A stretch of 64,000 bases of DNA from Phlebopus portentosus (lineage: Eukaryota > Basidiomycota > Agaricomycetes > Boletales > Boletinellaceae), in NCBI GenBank assembly GCA_037892935.1, contig JAYXKI010000012.1, positions 62,001 to 126,000 of the forward strand, written 5' to 3'. Under the pieces are notes generated by a model. It was not told where the DNA came from. It ran no database searches and saw only the letters and a list, made by a program, of their open reading frames with translations. Below are positions 22,739 through 34,372 of this stretch, one piece after another; position 1 is the stretch's first letter; each line of letters opens with the position of its first letter. A program made the position numbers and the translations under genes.

Positions 22739-25700
22739 CTATGAACCAGCGCGTTTTTAACAGCTGACGTAGCACATCAGGACTTGCAGTACGTTGTCAT
22801 TGGCTCCTCCGTTGGACTTCTTCCAAGTGGAGTGATTATTCTGAGCATCAAGTTCAACAAAGTTGATCAGTTCCGACATTCGGAGAATATACGGAAAACA
22901 TTTACGAATCGAGAAAGCAGAATAACGCGCCTGCCTGATGGACCTGGTCACAAATAACAATCAATATGGAAAGTTGGTTTATTCCGTGCCTTGGAGCTTT
23001 TAGAAGCAGCCGACAAAATGCCCTAAAAATTTCACCTCACCCCAGGGCCGCCTGACAATTTAAGGCTCCTCAAAGGAATTGGACAGAAATATACAAGGTT
23101 GGGAGGTCCTGACAGGGAAAAAATCATTTCTATGATTACGGAATGTAAGCATTTGGTACGGACCGACGGGAAGAGCGCATCCAGGGCGGGGGTCCTTGTT
23201 GCGAATTGAATTCTCCGCCCCTCATCTTCTCAACCAAAAGCGGCTACTCCTGACGATTCTTTGTTAATTATACCACCTTAAGAAGCCCGAGTGCGAGGCA
23301 AGCCACCACATGCCACCCGGTCGCGAAAGAAACCCGCTTCCGTGATTAAAGAAAGTGTTGCGAGAAGTTGCCCCGGATATCTTCTGGTAGATCCTGCGGG
23401 GCCCTACTGCAACATAACACGATGTCGCCCAATACCAATCTTCATTCTGACGGTGATTGCATGATAATATGGTCTATAACAGGAGCACCCTAAGAACATG
23501 GACACTTTACAACGATTTTCGTTGTGATACTTTTGTTGGCAGACACGAGTGTACTTGCAGTCACCATCGGCAGGAAAATCTACATCCAAAAGTTGTCGTG
23601 AGATAAATTGTAAATGAAGTAAACGAAAAGACTATGCACAGCCAGTACGAACCTTCTAGGAATGCGTTGCGAGCACGAAATGGAATTTGAGGTATCTGAG
23701 GGCGTCATATTCACCGTAGTATGTCATCTCCACGCATGCCCCAACACACGTGTAGCCTTGGGTTATTTCTGAAACTCTTATCCATCAAGCAATACAACTG
23801 ACTGCTAACCATCCCTGAGATTCTCTTTCGAGAGTTCTCTTCAGTTTCACCCCAACCATTAAAGCGCCAATCGAGCGAAACCAGAAGGAAACTGTCGTTC
23901 GCACTTACAAGGTGAATCGGACTAGTATCTTCATGCCGGCTACCCCGACTCGCCATCATGAGACTCATCTATCGGATATTTCCTTTGTGCGTTTCTTTGT
24001 GTCGCTATATCGCCGCCTACAGGGTCCAATGCCGCAATTTTCAAATTCAAATCAGAAAAACTGAAATCATTTCTTCGGAGGGCGCTGATAGTTCGGGATG
24101 CTAATGAATTAGCCCCTTCCACAAGAAGGATAGAATCAGATTCCCGAATAAATGTCCGCGTTGAGATGGAAGTATTGAACTGAGATAGTTGAAGAATCTA
24201 GCAGTGCGAATAAGCATTGGTCAAGGTAAGCCTGGTATTTCTGGATGCTATTCACTTTTCGAAGACGAAAGCTTTGGTGCAGAAGACGTAGAAAGTCCAG
24301 AAACTCCGCCCCGTGCTCAGGGTGCTCAGGGTAGCCGCGGACCGTTTGTCTGCGTCCTCCGCGCGTGGAAAATTGTAACACCAACAGTTTTCATGTTTCA
24401 CAATGAGGAGAAATGCAGTCTCCTTGTGGTATATGATAAGACTGAGTCGCCTCTATTGATAGATGATATAAGTGATATGTGATGGTGACCGAATCGTCGT
24501 CGATGCGTAACAGGAGGACTGATTTTACAGAAGTAGATGCGAGGATGATGAGATATTCTATACAATCGATGCGGTACTGTCGCAGTTTCGGAAAAGGGGG
24601 ATCTCGCTGTCTTTAGAGGTGTCAGAGAGTGGAGAAACACACTGTTTGCGGAAGAAGACTAGAAAAGCCATAGGTTTCGGTCGGGAAGAAATTATGATGG
24701 GCTCACCAGGTTGTCAATATGCTAGCGCTCATTGGTTCGCATTCAGAGAAGTAGCTAATCACATAGACAGGAAAAACCTCATTGGCTACCAGGCGAAGAA
24801 TAAAATATGGACCACCATCATCCACCCTAGGTTGCGCGTGCACAACGGAATTCTTCCGATACTCGCAGAAGGAACACAGATGACGCCGCAATAAGTACAA
24901 ATCGCGGCTGAAAAGTGAAATGACACACCTATGAGACTGCAGTCGGCCCATCGCGGGTTGGTCATTAGGACAAGAGAAGCATAAGACCTCGTCTTCACTG
25001 GTAACCGACGGGTTTATGACATTCTCTACAAATTCTCGTTGAGGGTCCTTTGGAGCAAGTACCAAGTGAACATATGGCTAGATTGCGCATCAAGTCAAGT
25101 CGTGAGCTTTCAGAAGAGCAGGACCTCCGGAGAACATGACGGAAAACTCGAGATCGGGAGAAGTAGAGTGAAGTGCCCATATTGAAAAGTTCTCAATGAC
25201 AAAACACACTTCATTGTGCTTCAGTCCAAGATTTGAGAGCGCCATGTTTTTCGTGAACTTCTTTGTTCTGTCCCGAGGCTCGTCGGTATCGAATTAGGAC
25301 AAAGAAAAGCTACGATGGCACGGCAGGAATCGCCAGCATCATCATTCTGAGGATCGCCCGCAGATCAGTCCATATCTGGTAATTCACACAGTTGGGATCG
25401 TTTTCTTTTACTCAAACCACGATGACCATCAACTCTCGGTAAGAAGATAGTCGTCGTCCGACAGCAAAAGTCACATCGCGTTCTCAAAATCTCAATGAGC
25501 TCGTCGAGGATGACAATGCTCTCTGGAGTGTGACGCAAGGTGCCGACTTCCGTCCCTCTCAAACCCCACTAACGTGTCCAGGATGCCGCCTGACTCCGTT
25601 AAGTGAATCAAGAGAAAAATACGAAGTCCACGAGGTTGCGTAGCTATACAATCGATCACTATCTATGCTTCTTGACAGCCCCAAGGCACTAAGCTCTGCA

Positions 25701-26074
25701 TCCGGGTTCTCATCTTCTGGTTTCATATCATATAACCAAGATGTTCTGCTTTCGGTTCTCCTTCGGCACTATCATTATTAAGCTCTCACGACTTGCTATT
25801 TTCTTCGCCTGTCCTTCAATAGCATAGGACGAGAAGAGAACCCGATTCGCCGCGCTCATTACTTGACTTATTCTGCCCCACTGTGAGAGATGTGCATTGG
25901 TCGACCAGTAATACAACCCGATTCTCTTCCACAGAACAATGCGAGACCTTTGTCGAACGCACAGACCAGTATCTCACCGTGTAAAATGTGAAGCTTTCAA
26001 GGCTTGGTTCGCCAGTCGAACGTATCTACTCGTCGTTCTACGCACTCAATAACGCAAGAGCTTTTCTCTGTCAA
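22739..26074. other. 3.3-kb region between two hydrophobin loci, no supported gene
   Basis: The region lies between the 5' ends of the two hydrophobin loci. Scattered minus-strand frames occur at 25562-25365, 25180-24995, 25065-24703 and 24384-24136. They could be exons of an unrecognised or decayed gene (one stretch reads SLFSRDLYLLRRHLCSFCEY), but no domain, start or consistent splice chain could be set. It should also contain both promoters. Confidence 0.35.
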
Positions 26075-26555
26075 ATATGTTCGCCAAACTGCTCCTGTTG
26101 CCCTCCTGTGGTCGCCACTCCCGCGATGGTGTAGGTTCGTAATTCATGGCTTTCACGACGAAGCGTACACCTGCTTACCATACTACTCACATTCTTAGTG
26201 TGACACGGGTTCTCTTGAGTGTTGCACCCAGGTCCAAAACTCTGATTCCGCGCCTATCGCTGATCTCCTCACTCTTCTCGGCATTGTCGTCCAAGGTGTC
26301 GACGTCCCGGTTGGTGTCGGTTGTTCTCCGATTTCCGTAAGTTGTTTCCTTACTGCACGCAGTTATGGAATTCTGACATTGACGCTAGGTCATCGGTGTA
26401 GGAAGTGCAGGCTGCTCCGCTAGCCCCGTCTGCTGTGAAGACACCAGCCACGGTAAGCTACTTTCTTGTATTTTCGTCGTATGATTTATCCGTATCACGT
26501 ATGCTACTTAGGTGCTGTTGCGATTGGATGTGTTCCGGTTGGTGTCTCCCTCTGA
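26075..26555 (+). pseudogene. Second class I hydrophobin copy, first exon apparently broken
   Basis: Exons 2-4 are clean and match the hydrophobin at 22.1 kb. Exon 2 (26199-26336, 138 nt) reads CDTGSLECCTQ...LLGIVVQGVDVPVGVGC. Exon 3 (26389-26452, 64 nt) reads VIGVGSAGCSASPVCCEDTS. Exon 4 (26512-26555) reads AVAIGCVPVGVSL and a stop. All eight cysteines are present, and exon 2 and 3 lengths are identical to the first gene. The signal-peptide exon should start at 26075 (ATG TTC GCC AAA, matching MFAK). After four codons it slips out of the expected frame: two single-base losses would explain how the sequence that should read like ...VALLVVATPA is scrambled, and a stop precedes any good donor. 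So either the gene is recently inactivated, or a different upstream first exon is used. Confidence 0.75.
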
Positions 26556-27295
26556 GTCAGCACAACTCGACAATTACGAAAGACAAGGTCAGGTACTTCG
26601 TGAAGGCGATTGTCGGGTATCATGACAATTTTCTGTATCTGCGAGTCCGCTTTGTTATAATTCCTGAGCATCTGTGGCGTCTTCGTCTGATGATTTGATC
26701 CGTTATCGACATTTTGTATGCAGTTCCCTTGCTTTGATTTAGTGAATGACACACTTGTTGTTTTCGGGTTGAACACCGGATCGTGCTGTTAATTTGCGCG
26801 GGGAGGGGGGATGTCGTGAATATGCATTCATCGATGAAGTCATCATTCGTGCAGTTCGTCTATTGGATATTTGTACTACTGGCTGGCGGACTGAAGGGCC
26901 CGGTCTTGTTCAAGTACCCCGCTTTTCAAGACGTTTCCGAGAAGCTCAATTAGGGGTCCGCCACTCAGTCCGCACCAGACCTTAACCTCCAACTGAGGAA
27001 GGTAATCTGGACGATCATGACAATTGTATTGACGGGTATGATTGAACAAGTCGAGATTCAGATGTACCATAACTTTACCGTTATATGACGTACCTCGCAC
27101 ATTACAGATAGATGCAAGAAAAAGTCGGTGATTCAACAAACATCGTTAGTCAAACATGTAGTGTGTCGGAATTATTGCTCTAGAATACAACATATTGCCT
27201 CTGACAGAAAATATGTATGCTACAGTCTCGTATCTTCAATCGCATCTACGCGAGAATAACGATTTGTCGTCCACATCCTCCTGAAGGAATGTACA
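26556..27295. other. Convergent intergenic region
   Basis: This lies between the 3' ends of the second hydrophobin copy (+) and the DnaJ gene (-). No gene is supported. Confidence 0.45.
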
Positions 27296-29157
27296 TCACC
27301 CCCGATTCGTCTTAAACCTCTCCTGCCCGGAATAGCCCTTCGCGCTCGCACCACCGAACGAAGCAGAGTTCGCACTCGTACTAGCATTCATCCTGATATA
27401 CTCATTCTGGCCTGGTCCAACCTCGCCATCTCTCCTCGCTCTCAAATACGCTTCGCCCATAATCTGCAACGCCAGCGCACGTAAATGACTCTGAGTCGGA
27501 GTTAAGTTCGGATTCCCCAGAACGCGATCACATGTCTCTCTCAGTACGCTCTCTATCTCCAATTTCGCTCCTTTAAAGAGCGCTTGGAGACCCTTTTCCG
27601 CCGCGGCTTCTTCAAGGCGCTTCTTCTCCTCGGGCGAGAGATTCCCTGCTCGCTCCGCTGCTTGGATCTGATCAAACACACTCTTAAGTTCAATCGCAGA
27701 TTTGAGGGTCGAGAATCTATAATAGCAAGGTTGTGTCAGTGTTTGAGTTTTCATTTTTCCCAAGAAAAGAAAGGAAGAGTTTTAATACAAGTTGAGTTTC
27801 CATCTTTGAAATAAGTGGAGTTGAAGCTTACGTTTCTGAGAAGACATGATATTTGCCTTGAACGTTGTGTAGCCATCCGCCAACTCCCATGAAGCTTCGA
27901 CTCGAAGCAAGGTAGTGTTTCGCTTTGGAAGAATACACGAATCCAACCGTGTGTAGAAGGTCGAGCCCGTAACTCTCCTTTTTCAGTTCCCTGCGAGCAT
28001 TAGGAAATTAGTATCGGATTAAGTGGAAGAACATAAGAGTTTAACCGCTAGAATAGCGTAACCTGAGCAGAAGAAATGGAAAGCAAGAGAAACGAAAACA
28101 GAAAACACAAGACATACTCTGCTTCGAGCTCGCAGATTTCTCTCCAACTGTTGGTAACGTCGCGATCATTCGGTCCCGTTGCAGACTCGGTGAATATGCT
28201 AAGTTTGCGCTCAAGCTCTTCGACAAGCTTCTTGACCCGTGCTTCCCGTGCGGCCGCTTTCTATGTACAAAGGGAAATCGGTTAGCAAAAATACTCCTAG
28301 GAACAAAACACGGTGTCCAGCGGGACAAGCCAAAACGTCTAACCCACCTCAGCCGCCGCTTTTCGCGCTTTCTCTTCCTTTCTTGCCTTCTCCTCGGGAC
28401 TCAAAATCTCGTTGCCCTTCTCATCCCGCAACCGCTTCTTGCCGCTTTCACCTTCCTCGAACTCGTCGGCCTCTTGAAGTGCCGCTTTCATCTCCTTTCC
28501 CAGACTGATTTCGCCGATGATGGGGACAAAGCGCTCGCCACCAAAGATCGCTGAGAAGACCTCCTCAGGGTCGACAAAGCCACCCTCAGGTGCACTCTCC
28601 TTTGAACCAAATTCGTTGTACTTCTTTCGTAATTCCGGGTCCGAAAGTGTCTGGTAGGCAATAGCGATCTTCTTAAATCGTTCCTCAGCAGTCGGGTCAT
28701 CCCGATTCTTGTCTGGATGATGTTTAATCGCAAGTCTTCCTAGATAATAATTCGTAAGCACTTTATACGCGCAGAAGTAGTAGATGTGCCACATACGATA
28801 AGACTTCTTGATCTCTTCGTCCGTCGCGTTGACAGGTACCCCAAGGATCTCATAGTACTCTGTTTCGAGAGGGTTATCCTGTGTCCCGATCTTGCGTCCT
28901 CTCCTTGCTCCTGATGAACCCGACGAGTCATTCATCCCAGCGTTCTGCTGACTAGGTGTACTGCGGTGATTTTGCTCTACTGGTTTGTACGGATAGTTCA
29001 TGATGCCTTGGCATTTGAAGCATCGGACTGGGAGGACTGTGCCAGGCGTTGGCTTGGGCTCTGGGACAGGAAATTCGAGTTCGACGCTACATCGCGGACA
29101 TTTGGACTGGATGTGAGGGTAAATTGGTCGGGACGGCAAGATAGGATAAGCGCTCAT
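27296..29157 (-). CDS. DnaJ (Hsp40) cochaperone with X-domain, Caj1/Djp1-like
   Basis: Five exons (29157-28797, 28739-28348, 28260-28118, 27990-27832, 27716-27296) total 1476 nt, 491 aa. The N-terminus has two CxxC pairs (CPRC, CFKC), possibly a small zinc site. The J-domain follows: [33 protein letters not shown], with the HPD tripeptide that stimulates Hsp70 ATPase; intron 1 interrupts it at SY/RR. A charged region ([36 protein letters not shown]) leads into the DnaJ-X domain ([27 protein letters not shown] and [17 protein letters not shown]). The tail is Gly/Ser-rich. Relatives in yeast act with cytosolic Hsp70 and in peroxisomal import. It shares a bidirectional promoter region (29158-29494) with the arginyl-tRNA synthetase gene. 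Confidence 0.92.
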
Positions 29158-29494
29158 TATTGACGATGGCCGATTGTAAAGGGTATCCTTGACGCCAGAG
29201 GCAAGAATTCAGGTCAATATTGCAAGTTTGTTTCGGAGCCAGAATATCAGAGTATTAGTTTGCCGTTCGAAGTTGTTGATGGGAATGAGAGTGAACCTGT
29301 GGTGTTGCTGCGCCGACTCGCAGCTCTTGAGGCTGCAGGCAGGCAGTGTCAGGTCATGTCATGAAGTGCCACAGATTCCGATTTTGGCATTTGAATGATC
29401 GACGAATGTCACAAATACCTTGTTTGGACATGGAAATCCGTCACGCACCACTCATTATTCGAGTCATTCTCACCAAAACAGAAACTTGGTCTAT
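29158..29494. promoter_or_regulatory. Divergent promoter region, DnaJ gene / arginyl-tRNA synthetase
   Basis: About 340 bp separates the two divergent genes if the upstream ATG of the synthetase is used, or 500 bp with the downstream one. No TATA box or clear operator is seen. Confidence 0.45.
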
Positions 29495-31746
29495 ATGCAC
29501 CTACCTCTTCTTCCCTTCACTCGCATTCGATCTACTCGAGTACTTCTTAAACCATCAACATATCAACGCTTTTCTGTGACGAAAAGACTGAGAAATTTGT
29601 ATGTTAGCGATTTCTATCCTTTACTGAAAGTTTCTCATAAGTTTGCATCCAGTTCGATGATGCCGACATTAGCTGAGCTTCCCCGCTTGCCCGGGACAGA
29701 TTTCGACCGATGCAAGCTCGATGTATTCCGAGTAGCAGTAGCAACGCACATATCGAAAGCCCTAGACATCCCGGTTGAAACTGCGTTCACAGGCGTCGAC
29801 CTCGGCAAGAAGGCAGACTTCACCGTGGCGGTCCCAAGATTTCGTCTCAAAGCAAAACCTGCAGATCTTGTGGCGAAAATATTAGACACAGTGAGTGTTT
29901 AGCTTATATCAGACCGGGAAGATGACCGATGTATGTAGTTCCAACCAGACGAGCTCATCGAACGAGTCTTCGCCGATGGCATTTTCGTCAATTTCTACTC
30001 TCGGACATCCACTCTCGCCCGCCTAACTCTCGACCAAATAAACGAGCTTTCAAAACCAACGGAAAAGTATCCTCATGGCGCGTATGGGACTAACGCGACT
30101 GGGTCAGGGAAGAAAGTCATTATCGAGTTCAGTAGTCCAAATATCGCGAAACCGTTCCATGCTGGGCACTTACGAAGTACAATAATTGGGACTTTCCTTG
30201 CAAATTTGTTTGAGACTTGTGGTTGGGAGGCTATTAGATTTAACTAGTGAGTACACATCCTTCCAATTCTAACCCCGGGCTTATGCTGTGTAGTCTGGGT
30301 GATTGGGGAAAACAATTCGGTCTACTTGCGGTCGGCTACGAACGATACGGTTCGGAAGAAAAACTTCAAGAAAATGCCATCATGCATCTCTTTGAAGTGT
30401 ATGTTGCCATCAACAAGGACGCAAAAGCAGAGGAAGAACGAGGCGGTCCAGAAGAGGTGAACGAACGGGCTAAGGCCATCTTCCGCAAGATGGAGGATGG
30501 GGACGAAGAGACACTTGCTTTATGGAATCGATTCCGGGATTTGTCCATCAAAGCCTACGAGAAAGTCTATGCGCGACTAAATGTCCGGTTTGATGTGTAC
30601 TCGGGAGAGTCGCAGGTTGAATCCGCTCGAATCCATGCTGCGATAGACAAGCTCAAGGAGAATAAGCTAGTCACCACAAAAACGAAGGAGGAGAGTCGAA
30701 TAAACAAGGACAGGTATCGCGAAGAAGCAAAGGAAAAGGCTGGCAACGGTAATCTTGAGGAAGCGGCGGAGAAACTGGCAGAGACGAAAATCGATGGGGA
30801 ACCAGAAAACCAGGAAAGGCTTGCGTTAGCGGTCGACCTAAGCAAATGGAAGCTCGGAAAGCCCGTCGTTGAAAAAGCGGATGGTACCACCATCTACGTC
30901 GTGCGCGATATCGCAGGGGCGATTCAGCGATACGAGACCTACCACTTTAACAAGATGATCTATGTCGTTGGAGACCAACAGGATCTGCACGTCGCACAAT
31001 TCTTCAAAATTCTCGAACTCATGAAGGAGCCCTTTGTCAAATCGATGGAGCATGTCAACTTCGGGCGTGTGCTTGGTATGAGTACGCGTCGGGGTGAGGT
31101 CAAATTCCTTGACGAGATCCTGGACATGGCGAAGGAAGCGATGCTGGAACAGATGAAGACCAATGAAGAGAAATTCAAAGCTGTCGAAGACCCTGAAGGG
31201 ACTAGCGATCAGATTGGGATGACCTGCGTCAAGATTCAAGACATGCAGTCGAAAAGAGCTATTTCGTACAGCTTCGACCCTGCGCGTATGACCTCATGGG
31301 ATGGTGACACCGGCGCGTACTTACAGTACGCGCATGTACGGATATGCTCTGTTACTCGAAAGGTTGCGCATCAGGTTACGTTGCGCGAGGACGTGTCGAA
31401 GATCAACGTCGACCTCCTCACCGAACCCAAGGCACGCGAAATCGTCTACTTACTTGCCACATATCCCGATGTTGTCCGCGCTGCTTTCAAGACATACGAG
31501 CCTAGCACGATTGTTTCCTACTGTTTCAAGTACGTTCTTATATGTCCCTTCGTGTCCGAACGCGTTGCACACTCTGACTTTACTTGTAGATTGGCGCATC
31601 TGATCAGCTCGGCATGGGAGACGTTGATCGTGATGAATCAAGAACAGGAACTCGCTCAGGCGCGATTATACTTGTTCACATGTGCTCGGCTCGTCTTGTC
31701 TAGTGCGATGCGCCTGCTCTCGCTTACCCCTCTCGAACGGATGTAA
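29495..31746 (+). CDS. Arginyl-tRNA synthetase, probably dual cytosolic/mitochondrial
   Basis: Exons end at 29890 and then run 29939-30246, 30294-31529, 31590-31746. From ATG 29657 this is 1935 nt, 644 aa. Class I enzyme that charges tRNA-Arg. It has an N-terminal additional domain (residues about 1-110), the HIGH-type signature [31 protein letters not shown], the catalytic core [18 protein letters not shown], and the anticodon-binding domain ending in [12 protein letters not shown] and [12 protein letters not shown]. Upstream of ATG 29657 the frame stays open. From ATG 29495 it adds 54 residues that are Arg/Ser/Thr/Leu-rich with one acidic residue ([20 protein letters not shown]...), a typical mitochondrial presequence. 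Two start codons could thus give mitochondrial and cytosolic forms from one gene. I placed the start at the longer form; the shorter is equally likely for the cytosol. Confidence 0.93.
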
Positions 31747-31979
31747 TATCTATACCTACCATCCTCGCGCGTAGACTCGACCTTTGTTAGCTTTGAATAG
31801 TTATAGACCGCTTAAATGTACGAAACATACTGAATTTGTGAAGTGAAGTTGTAGATTTGTACAAAATTACTTCTTACAGACAGCGAATTTGATGGACTTC
31901 GTACGTCTGGGGAACAAATTCGGAAAGTCTGAGTCACGTGACACCAACCGCGGCGCGAAATCTGCGTCGAGTCGAGTCA

Positions 31980-33773
31980 ATGTCGACGACTCTCCAACAT
32001 CCATCTCCAGCCTCTACCGTCATGTCGGCCGACGCATCACCCGAAGAGCGCTACGAACTTATCATTAGACGATTGCAAGAAGTCTTAGGTGGCGAATCCA
32101 TCAAGGCGATCTTACAGGAAGGTCGCCATCCGAAATGTTACTTGGGTGCGTGCAGATTCTTGTGTACAATGTTCTGCTGCCTGTTTCCTGATGGGATGAA
32201 TTGGTTGAGCGTAGGTACAGCGCCAACAGGTCGACGTGAGTTTCTTGAGCCTTCTTATGCGATTGAACCACGAAGCTGAAGTATGTTGTGATGCTGGACA
32301 AAAGCGCATATTGGCTACTTTGTACCCCTGACAAAGATCGCTGATTTCTTGAGAGCGGGTGTTGAAGTCAGTATCTCACCTATCTCATCCTTTGCGATAC
32401 AATGCTGATCATATACAGTAGGTGACCATCTTATTGGCAGGTCTGCATTCGCAATTACATAATTGATGAAGGGCAAAGCTAAAAACTTGCATTGGATCAC
32501 AAACGTCAGACGTCCACGCGTTCCTGGACAACCTCAAAGCTCCCCTCGAACTTGTTGCGTACAGAACAAAATACTACCAGCATGTCCTTCTCGCCGTCTT
32601 CCGAACACTTGGCATCCCCACGTCCAAACTACGGTTCGTCGAAGGGTCGTCCTACCAGCTCTCACGGGAGTACAATATGGACAATTATCGACTTTCGGCG
32701 ATTGTGACGGAGCACGATGCGAAGAAGGCTGGCGCGGAGGTGATAAAGCAGGTTGAGAGTCCTCTGCTGAGTGGATTGCTGTATCCAGGCATGCAAGCTC
32801 TAGATGAGCAGTACCTCGGTGTTGACTTTCAGTTTGGTGGTGTAGATCAGGTATGGCGCCCTTAATCCTCAGTTCGGAAGTGAAGGGGTCTGACAATCCT
32901 TCTACGTGGCAAGCGGAAAATCTTTACCTTTGCTGAGCTCTACCTCCCTCGACTTGGCTACGCCAAGCGTGCTCATTTGATGAACGCAATGGTACCCGGT
33001 CTCGCAGGCGGGAAAATGTCCGCATCTGACCCAAACTCCAAAATCGACTTCCTCGATCCGCCGGCTGTCGTCAAAAAGAAAATCAAAATGGCGTTCTGCG
33101 AACCTGGGAACGTCACAGACAACGGTCTACTTGCCTTCGTGAAAGCTGTGCTGATACCCATCAGTGAACTTCGAATCGAGCGATTAAATGGTACAGACAC
33201 GGTTCTAGAAGCTGGCTTGGGCGATCAGAGTCCTTTCATTGCAGAGGGCGCACCTGAAGGGACAATATTTAGCATTGTGCGACCCGAGAAATTCGGTGGC
33301 ACGGTACATTACAAGAACTACGAGGACATTGAGAAGGACTTTGCGGATGAAGTCATTCACCCGGGAGACTTGAAGGGTGCAGTCACAGACGCGATCATCA
33401 AGGTCCTCACACCCATCCAGGAGCTCTATTTGCAGAATGCAGAGTGGAAGGAGGCCGCAGAGAAAGCATACCCTGATCCTAATGCAAAGAAAGAGATTAA
33501 GAAGAAGGTACGTTCGAGTTTTTCAGGTCCTTCAGATAATGTCATGACCTGGTATTCATTATTTTCTCTTTCTTGCAGGAGAAGAAGAAGCAGAACAGGC
33601 CACCACAAGTAGCCAATACCAGAGCTGATACCAAGGTACTACCAAGTGCCGTCCCAGACCCACCAGCAGCTCCAGAAAATAACGTAGATCCATCTAAACG
33701 AGAAGTAGCGGACGAAAAGGCTGGTGGCGCGGAGAAGTTACCGAAAGAACCTAATGGTGCTATCCCTATGTGA
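31980..33773 (+). CDS. TYS1: Tyrosyl-tRNA synthetase, cytosolic
   Basis: Seven exons: 31980-32145, 32215-32235, 32305-32366, 32422-32440, 32510-32850, 32914-33507, 33579-33773. They total 1398 nt, 465 aa (451 aa if ATG 32022 is used). Class I synthetase for tRNA-Tyr. Signatures: [20 protein letters not shown] (HIGH motif, spread over four exons), [43 protein letters not shown], and [16 protein letters not shown] (KMSKS-type loop). The C-terminal region has a Lys-rich linker ([16 protein letters not shown]) and a polar tail ending in NGAIPM, comparable to the tRNA-binding tails of fungal enzymes. Exons 2 and 4 are only 21 and 19 nt. It follows the arginyl-tRNA synthetase gene on the same strand with about 230 bp between them. 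Confidence 0.94.
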
Positions 33774-34372
33774 TCTGTACATTCATTGGTGTTGTGTATG
33801 TGCGGAAGAGACTTTTTATATAGACAGTAAATCGCCAAGGACAGGCAAAGCTTTTGTTGTGCTCTATTTGTCTGTGTGAACTGCTTTAGGAAGGAGATTC
33901 CCAAACTCACCGGTGGTAGTCACAGTCACTCTCAACTCGAGTCTCGATTGTCTTCCCATATGACGGCCCCTTTTCTGAGTGTTCCGAAATGCGCTGTCCT
34001 CAAAGATGCCCAGATTAAACAATTAGAAGATATGAGTTCTTATCTCGAATATGCCGGTCTCGGTTACTCACTGTCTGTGCTGGTATCACCTCTTTGAGCT
34101 TCTGATGGAACTGCATGATGGTTATATAGGCCCGATATGCCATGCTATGCCGTTTCATCGACTTTGCTAGATTTCGCTTGGAGGATATTCTATATCTGAT
34201 GAATCCAAAGCATGACTGATATGGGTGCGTGTTCCACATAAGTAATTAGACCGATTGAATCTTTGACCTCCATTCGTTCTTCCCATCCTTCCGCACCGCA
34301 TAATCAGCGGAGCAACATAGCTGTCGGCTACCACGATTAGAAAGTGCTTCATGAAAGGAAGCACTGCACAAC
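33774..34372. other. Intergenic, no supported gene
   Basis: This contains the TyrRS 3' region and upstream sequence of the membrane protein gene at 34.4 kb. No coding or RNA signal is seen. Confidence 0.45.

Noticed and set aside
24136..25562. Possible multi-exon minus-strand gene between the hydrophobins
   Set aside because: Fragments could not be joined by credible splice sites into one protein and match no family I recognise.
29495..33773. Idea that the two adjacent tRNA synthetase genes form a functional unit
   Set aside because: Each has its own start region and they are unrelated class I enzymes; eukaryotic neighbours on one strand are not evidence of co-transcription.
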